Source of the DNA: Dryocosmus kuriphilus
Taxonomy: Eukaryota; Arthropoda; Insecta; Hymenoptera; Cynipidae
Length of the DNA: 64,000 nt
Direction of reading: 5' to 3'
Assembly: GCA_038277395.1 (NCBI GenBank)
Contig: CM076195.1
Span: 52,467,862 to 52,531,861 of the forward strand
In this document: in pieces, positions 57,958-64,000 of the stretch
Position numbering within the stretch: the first letter of the stretch is position 1
Layout: the number at the start of each line of letters is the position of its first letter
Translations under genes and position numbers: made by a program
Notes under the pieces: generated by a model
What the model saw: the letters and a program-made list of their open reading frames with translations, nothing else
The model's database searches: none
What the model was told of the DNA's origin: nothing

Positions 57958-58461
57958 CATGTTTTGTAATTGGTTTATGGTTGGGTTTTTAAACAAAGTA
58001 GAAACAAAAAAAGACGAGGGAAAAAAAGAAGGAAGGGGATTTGGTTGGTTACCTTCTTTTTCCCTCCTCTTTTTTCGTTTTTCTTGTTTGACTTTTGCTA
58101 GAAACCCTTTTCAAGTGTTTAGTTTGATTGGTCCAAATTTGATCGGAGAATTGTTTTTTATTCAACAACTTTTTACTTAAATTAACTATTTGCTCGGTCA
58201 TGTGTCTTTTTGCACATACAACATTAAATTAATGATTTTTGAACTACAATTTTCTTTTAGCATATTTACAAATTTTGTGTGAAATTTTGTCCTTATTATA
58301 TGAAAGAAATAAATAAGCTTTTAGCAAGACTTTTGCGTCTCGGGAAGTTTTAAAAAGAAACAAATGTATTGCTTTACTACCAGACGCATTTATGTAGCAA
58401 ACTTCTGAGGTAATACACAATTATTAAACCAAAAAATTATTTATTGATTTTATGGTTTTAA

Positions 58462-59157
58462 GGGAAGGGACCACAGATATTTGAAATGATTGAAAAATCA
58501 ATTCCAGAGGGTTGAGAGTTTTTTTCCTAGTGTAATTTTCGGCTCAGAATTATACCCCGTGTTGAAAGAAACTTTTTTCTCACCAAATTTTATTTTTAAA
58601 ATCATTACTAAATATCCTAAGATATAAAATAAACATTTAATAAAACGTAAAATATAAGAATATCCTAAAATCCATACGATTTTTCGAAATCTTGCAAAAA
58701 ACATATAAAAAACTGTGGAATATAAATACTAAAAACTGTAGAAGTGTCATTTTTCAATAATTTTTTTTTATTTCGTCACCAAACAGGAATATCGTAAATC
58801 CATTCGAGAGCTTGTTTGAAATTATAAAAAAAAAGAGTATAAAATTTTTTTTCAAATTTTCATAATAAATATTATGAAATTTAAAAATTAAAAGAAAAAT
58901 ACGAATATAAAATTTGGACATTTTTTTTCTCCTACAGTTTTTAATATTTGAATTCGGCAAATTTTTTATGCGCTTTTTGCAAGATTTCAAACAATCTCCC
59001 GTACGGATTTTAATATATTCCTATTTGTCGACGAGCTAAAAATAAAAGATACTAGAAATACAGAGTATAATTTTGGATCCAAAATTATACAAGGAAAAAG
59101 CTGTCAACCCTCTGGTATTGATATTTCAATCATTTAAAATATTTGTCGTCCCTCTCC
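58462..59157. mobile_element. About 700-bp MITE flanked by TTAA
   Basis: Ends GGGAAGGGACCACAGATATT and, inverted, GGAGAGGGACGACAAATATT. The inverted repeat continues for about 95 bp through ATGATTGAAAAATCAAT and CCAGAGGGTTGA. TTAA on both sides (58458-58461, 59158-59161) would fit a piggyBac-type duplication. Interior AT-rich without ORF. Confidence 0.75.
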
Positions 59158-59161
59158 TTAA

Positions 59162-60290
59162 AGAAATATGAAATAAAAAAAGCATTTTTTTAAAAACTAT
59201 TTTGACAAACTTTATTTCATGAAAACTTCTTATACATATTTATATCCCATATCTACTAGTCGATTGTGAAGTTGTATTTATTTATACACTATAAATTGCA
59301 TAATTAAATTTTGAAAAGGACAATTCCTAACTAAAATTGTAAATTGTTAAGCTTATCTTACACTGGACCAGTTTTTCTTTTTAATGAATATTTAATAGTT
59401 AAAAATGTAAAAGCAGTTTTTGAATGAAAAATATTGAAGTGAAATAGTTAAGGATTGCAAGAGAAAAAATGTTTAGTAAAATGAAAGAGTGCATAATCGA
59501 GATATGGTATGAATTCTGAATTAATAAGTAAATGTATAATAACAAGCATTCAAAATAAATAAAAAAAATTTATTTTATATAAACAAATTTGACAACATTT
59601 TTTAAGGAACACATTTTTCAAAAACTGTTGAAGCTCGCTTCTGCAAAAGCGACTATGTATGCATTGAAAAAGCACGTATTTTTTTGTACAAAATAACCTT
59701 CAGACGTACATTATATTTATTATTATGAACATCATGTACGTAACTTTTACATACTACTCATCTTCACGAGAAATCAAACTTTTATATTAATGCTAAAAAT
59801 AGTCTTCATTTAGAAAAGTATGTGCAAAAAATGTATGAGAACTTCAAATTTTTAATTACATTTCAATTATCATTTCAATACATTTTTTATTTACAACCAC
59901 CTTCAAAAATTGTATACCAACTAAAAATAAATAACTCAGCAAATATTGTTTTTATTTCACTGTTTATAATTACATGAAGAAACCTAATTACTGATTAAAA
60001 TATAATATAAAGTATTAACAAAAACTGTGAATATTTTACACTCTTTTTTACCTATGGAAACAATTTAATTGCATAAAAAATAAATATGAACAAACATAAA
60101 AGTAGTAGATTTTCAAATTTTCCCACTGCCCGAAGCTAAGGTTTAAGGTTACGTTTCTCATATTTCTGATTTTTTTGGAATAATCAGTACTTTTGCGGAC
60201 AGATATAATTGTACTTCAACTTTTAAGTGAAAGATTATTATTCCATCCACAAACAATTACTCAAAAACTTATTTTAAAAAAATGATTTTT
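59162..60290. other. hAT-like element interior, no recognised gene
   Basis: AT-rich sequence without supported ORFs or repeats, leading to the right subterminal repeats near 60310-60360. Confidence 0.5.
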
Positions 60291-60387
60291 AATTACTTTT
60301 TCCAACTTTTACCGTCATTACCGTACTTACTGGCAATACGGCGTATTACCACGGTCACGTTGGCCGGGCCCCATCACTACCAGTGAC

Positions 60388-61100
60388 CCAAAAAACATTG
60401 AGACAAGTTTTATACTAATAGGATAAACTTTAGAGTCTTGCCCATCAAACTGTGATCCCTGGCCCACTGTGCTGTAGTTTGGGGGACGAACTACAGTATA
60501 TGTGTATAAACTAACCCAAATGGAAATGGGACGTGGGTGGACCACACAAGTCCCAAGTATACCGTCAAATGCATGGCATCTTCCACTCTCTTTAATACTC
60601 TCTGATGCAACCTAAGATTAATGGTGTGAAATTTACATAAAAAATTTTGAATGGCTGAATTTTAACTTCGCGCCATTATTTTTATGCCGAATGTGCTTTA
60701 GGTAAAATGAAATTTCTGTTACATAACGATCCGATGAAGCGGGGATTATGAGAAATTGCGATTCGTGTAAATCAATTTTAGTTTATGTGTCTATTCAGAA
60801 TAAATTTTAATTTTGCCAAAATAATAGTAATTCAGCAAAATTAAAATTAGGACAAATTCTAATTCGGCGAAATGAAACATATACCAAATAAGTTCCGTAA
60901 AAATGATGCAATAAGAATATAAAGGAACGGAAGTTATGTAAACCTTAAGGGAACACATCATCAATGAAGAACAAATGTAAATTATGGCATTTTTTCAAAA
61001 TAGTTGCATCACTGAAAAAAAAAAGATAAATAGTGGCAATATTGGCTTAAGTTCGAGGCCTGCGATTTAAAAATAAAAACAAACATTCCACGTATATTTA
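60388..61100. other. ADAR intron next to the catalytic exon
   Basis: Starts with the resumed palindrome unit (to about 60440). The remainder has no recognised feature apart from short inverted AAATT words near 60780-60880. Confidence 0.5.
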
Positions 61101-61101
61101 C

Positions 61102-61487
61102 CATGAGAACTCCATCCCATGTTTGGATTCCTTCGCAACTCTTCACAGGAATAGTTCCCTCGCCTGATTCAATTTTGGTTCTTAACTGTCCTCTGGCACG
61201 TCTGTTTGGATGTTTATCGACTGACTCGTTCTCTTCATGGGGAGAAAAGATCCTGGCATCACCGCAAGGAGCAGTGTTAATATAAAGATGAAACTGAATA
61301 CCTTGCTTAAGTTTATATCCTTTCTTAGCTGGTTCCAAAATGGATTCCTCTGTCCGATTTTCTGTATGCAACTCTAATTGTCGATAGAGGTATTCACAGA
61401 GACACCGTCGAGCTATGACCTCTGCATGGCAGTCATTTAGAGCCCCTCCGCTGACACTTATATGCTCTCCTGAAACGCATTTAGTAC
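61102..61487 (-). CDS. Adar: ADAR exon: catalytic core with HAE and PCGD motifs
   Basis: Second visible exon, separated from the previous one by a 79-bp intron (61488-61566). It begins with GT, completing the glycine codon left by the upstream exon, and encodes TKCVSGEHISVSGGALNDC followed by HAE. The H is a zinc ligand and the E the proton shuttle known for ADARs. Further on, INTAPCGDARIFSPHE carries the first zinc-binding cysteine, and SGEGTIPVKS and GIQTWDGVL are conserved editase blocks. The donor CATG|GTAAAT lies at 61101. Length is 386 nt (2 plus 128 codons), so it ends in phase 0, exactly what the exon at 10611 needs. The intron that follows runs 50,490 bp to 10612. No stop or missing catalytic residue is seen. 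Confidence 0.95.
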
Positions 61488-61566
61488 CTGCAAAAAAATT
61501 ATTCATCAAAAATTCGAATTACATTACAATTATTTAAAAGTCGATTTTCAACTGAAGCATTATTAC

Positions 61567-62397
61567 CAGTTGTCACGCAGATTAGTTCTGCATCTGTGCC
61601 TTTGGTTTGAACTATCCCAGCTAAAACTTTGCGCCTTGCATGCTGTGGTTTATTCTGTACTAGTTCAGTGAACTTTTGATTGACCATTTTTCCTATTTTA
61701 TCTGCTAGCATTTGTGGTAGGCTCATCTGTTCTTGCCAATGTCCCGAATTTGCATAGCTAGGCATTACTCTCACTGGTAATGGAATACAGAACGATGAGC
61801 TGTGCACATTTCGCAATTTAGCCAAAGCTGCTTTACTTGCTGCTGCTTTTGCCAGTTTTTTACTAGGACCTGTTCCTTCGAAAGTCTCTCCATCAATTGT
61901 CACTGCTATGGTAAACTTCGCATAACTTTCGCCCGTGTCAGAAATGCATTTATAAGCAACGCCTGGATATAATTCGTTGATTAGAGCGACTGGACCTTTA
62001 TCCAGAAATTTACTAGCGTTCTTTGGTTCTTGGGATAAAGTTTTAAAAGCGTTTACCAGGTGGTTATCACGTTCCGTAACATCGCTTGTGAAATCTGGCT
62101 CCAGTGGAGTCGTTGGACAATTGGTATTGATGACTCTGACTATCTCAGGAGCGTTTCTGAATTGAACAATATTTCTTAGAGCGAGTTCAGCTGCGGCGTG
62201 CTTTGCTAATTTTTTAGTACGACCTTTTCCTTCGTATGCCTGTCCGTCCACTTGCACAGCTATAGTGAAAATAGGAGCATGAGTTGGGCCAGTTTGGGAT
62301 ACAACTTTGTAAACTGCACCCGTCTTTAATTCATTTAATGCACATACTGCGTTCTTTGGTTGTGGATTCTTATGCCTTTTTTTGGAACAAGGAGCAC
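61567..62397 (-). CDS. Adar: ADAR exon: two dsRNA-binding domains and start of the deaminase domain
   Basis: Internal exon of an adenosine deaminase acting on RNA, the nuclear enzyme that converts adenosine to inosine in double-stranded RNA. Reading on the minus strand gives two dsRBDs. The first runs from KNAVCALNELK to KKLAKHAAAELAL, the second from GPVALINELYPG to KKLAKAAASKAAL; both end in the KK-A-AA helix expected of the fold. The C-terminal part (MLADKIGKMVNQKF to VLAGIV) is the beginning of the editase domain. The acceptor reads TTTCGTCAG at 62398 and the donor G|GTAATA at 61566. Length is 831 nt; it starts with two bases of a split codon and ends in phase 1, which fits the next exon. 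Upstream exons were not found before 64000. Family and frame are well supported; exact orthology within insects is inferred. Confidence 0.93.
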
Positions 62398-62472
62398 CTG
62401 ACGAAATATGAGTAATATGATTAGTCGTTTGAGCAATTCACTTTTTTAAGTAAACATTTTTTTATATATATA

Positions 62473-62723
62473 TGACGTGGGATGAGAAAAGGGTACTAGT
62501 GGGCAAAAAAATCAAAATCGAGGTTTTGACTGATTTCTACTATATTGGATGTGGTCTATGAAACTGTGCAACAAAAAATTTTTTATTCCAAAAATTGACT
62601 GAGTAATAATGAATGAAAGTAGCTCTGCTACCTGCTTCGACAGAAGAAGGTCTCTCAGAAAAAGGCCTCCCGTGAAAATTTCTCCGTTTGCCCACTAGTA
62701 CCCTTTTCTCATCCCACGTCACA
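62473..62723. mobile_element. MITE of about 250 bp in the intron upstream of the dsRBD exon
   Basis: A perfect 35-bp inverted repeat beginning TGACGTGGGATGAGAAAAGG at 62473 and ending in its complement at 62721. Flanking TA (62471-62472, 62724-62725) is possible if two extra bases belong to the right end. The near-perfect arms suggest a young insertion about 75 bp from an ADAR splice acceptor. Confidence 0.85.
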
Positions 62724-64000
62724 TATTTATATTGAAAGGTTTTTATTTATCTCTAATCCTATTTCTCTTATCTATTTAAAAAAAATCTAAGTGGGCTCTC
62801 GGGAGGAGAAATAAAGAATTCTCTAAATTTGACTAAATAATTACATATAATTTTTATTCATTCAAAAGATAACATAATTTTAATCTTAATTGTGGATGTC
62901 CACATAGTAGGCTTATTTTATTCGTAGTTTATTTATTCTTGTATTTAGTTTTGATCTTATATTTAACTTTCAGTCTCGTCCGTATAGGATTCGCAAAAGA
63001 AATCTTATTTTTCAATTATATCTTTTTTTTTTTCTCGGGAAGATTTTTCGTCATACTAAATTCTACTGCTTTCTAATACAAATTTTTAGTCTCCTTATTC
63101 AATATTTTCTAATTCTTTATTTTTCTTATAACATTTTTCTCTTACGGATTTGGGGTCGAAGTCAAATTATAATTCCGTCTCTTCCGCTGAATTTCTCACA
63201 AAGCTCTATAATGTAAATCTTTACTCGACAAACTTTACGTGCCTAGGCTCAGGGAAACATATTGATCCTGCCTACTAGACTCTCTAAAGTGATTCGACTC
63301 GGATAGAGAAGTAAACTCCTCGTCCACCCTTCACTATTAGGGAGCTGGTATTCCTTAACCCGGATAGAAGAGTAAACTCTCTGTCCTGCCTTCGCAATAC
63401 CAGAGTGTGGCAGGCTTCAATGCCGCCGCCCCAAGTGAGTCTCTGGTCCAGCATTTCGCCTTTTATCGCAGAAACGCTACCTCGCGAGTTCCCTCGCTTC
63501 CCTTAAAAATCGTGGATGCTGCGAGTAGCCCTGGCGTTCGTGGAGTGCCTGAGCATACACTCGTCGCTGTTACTCTGATAGTCTATCGAGAGAGGCTCCT
63601 GTATATGCACGTTACAACTGCCCCTTTTTCCTTATTGTCACAAAAAAAAAAAAAAAAAAGAACGTCAGCTTCTGTTGTGATAATAAGAAAAACTAAGTTA
63701 CTTCAGTCGCAGTTTATTGGAGGTATACAAATGAATCTATTTTTCCCGAGGAAAGAAATTTTCATTTATCTGCTATTGTCTTAATTTCTTAGAGAAATCT
63801 CTAATTTGTATCATAATTTTTACTCTAACCTTCACGTCTGCTTATCACAATAGGGATTCTTGATAAACGATTACGACCTAATGATCGATATAATACTAAT
63901 AATAAAAGAAAAGAAAACTTACATTTCAAAATTTTAAGTTTAAGTATAAATAATCTTCCAGGCTAATATAAGGGCGATGCCCACGTCGTCCTTTTGTATC
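62724..64000. other. ADAR upstream intron, no exon recognised
   Basis: AT-rich to 63180, then a GC-richer block. A diverged tandem pair CGGATAGAGAAGTAAACTCC / CGGATAGAAGAGTAAACTCT occurs near 63299 and 63361. An A-run of about 19 is at 63641. The 125-codon plus-strand ORF at 63407 has no recognisable domain. Confidence 0.45.

Larger units (their letters stand above)
56441..58183. mobile_element. Penelope-like element: two partial copies head to head
   Basis: The right copy (+) runs 57077-58183, with GIY-YIG coding region and 3-prime UTR. The left part 56441-57070 is an inverted second copy of the last 590 bp or so, including the C-terminal codons. So 56441-57070 and 57596-58183 are inverted repeats of about 600 bp around a 525-bp spacer. 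Penelope-like elements are known for such partial inverted arrangements. No reverse transcriptase core is present in either copy. Confidence 0.88.
55658..60379. mobile_element. Second hAT-like element, hosting further insertions
   Basis: The left end is CAGTGATGGACAG, the right end in reverse complement TAGTGATGGGGCC. The flanking octamers CCCGTGAC (55650-55657) and CCAGTGAC (60380-60387) differ at one base, and the interrupted palindrome repeat resumes exactly after the right one. Both ends carry ACCGTCAT/ATGACGGT words as subterminal repeats. ATGGCGTCTACGTCAAAACA at about 56142 may be a relic of the transposase start, as it resembles the N-terminus of BED-finger hAT proteins. No transposase core remains. 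Confidence 0.75.
10612..61101 (-). other. Adar: ADAR giant intron (about 50.5 kb)
   Basis: Bounded by a GT donor at 61101-61100 and an AG acceptor at 10613-10612, both flanked by coding sequence in matching phase. It interrupts the deaminase domain between GVLM and GQRLL, so two zinc ligands are coded on one side and one on the other. It is filled by the mobile elements listed separately. Its size is directly measured if the assembly is contiguous; that splicing uses these sites is inferred from frame and family conservation. Confidence 0.85.

Noticed and set aside
61103..61285. Plus-strand ORF opposite the ADAR catalytic exon
   Set aside because: Shadow of the conserved minus-strand exon.

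Overview
The window looks like AT-rich, transposon-saturated insect (or at least arthropod) nuclear DNA. The one host gene I can support is an ADAR-type adenosine deaminase on the minus strand. Three of its exons are visible: 62397-61567 (two dsRNA-binding domains), 61487-61102 (first half of the deaminase domain, with HAE and PCGD) and 10611-10317 (SCSDK and the next part of the domain). Their splice sites and phases fit each other. Almost everything between 10.6 and 61.1 kb is therefore a single intron of about 50.5 kb that splits the catalytic domain. First and last exons lie outside the window.

The intron and flanks are layered with mobile elements. 1-0.3 kb: remnant of a non-LTR reverse transcriptase. 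1.6-2.5 kb: AT-rich higher-order repeat. 5.1-7.4 kb: complete mariner-like element with TA target duplication, terminal inverted repeats (TIRs) of about 365 bp and an open 362-codon transposase. 8.7-9.4 kb: unidentified, possibly spliced ORF. 12-14 kb: hAT-like transposase pseudogene. 15.1-20.2 and 41.3-46.5 kb: two near full-length copies of one non-LTR retrotransposon, each with a 15-bp target duplication, both broken by stops and frameshifts. 21.5-22.7 kb: satellite-like tandem repeats. 23.7-29.8 kb: a decayed DIRS-like tyrosine-recombinase retrotransposon, interrupted by a ZMYM1-like hAT element (25,169-28,696) and a 126-bp MITE (miniature inverted-repeat element).

29.9-30.8 kb holds a TRIM (terminal-repeat retrotransposon in miniature) on the minus strand. 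Its LTRs carry a tRNA-like RNA polymerase III promoter. It adjoins a decayed Ty3/Gypsy-type element (30.9-40.6 kb) with which it shares primer-binding site, G-run polypurine tract and LTR start. A short non-LTR element sits in the gag region of the Gypsy element.

46.5-48.6 kb: two copies of an unclassified repeat whose tail recurs at 4.4-4.8 kb. 49.2-53.5 kb: element with inverted arms of about 740 bp. 54.6-55.7 kb: about 120-bp tandem repeats arranged as a palindrome, interrupted by a second hAT-like element (55,658-60,379) that contains a head-to-head Penelope-like element with hammerhead-like motifs and a further MITE.

There is no evidence of prokaryotic, viral-genome or CRISPR content. 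All element boundaries, target duplications and splice sites were read by eye; family names rest on recognised motifs, not on database searches.
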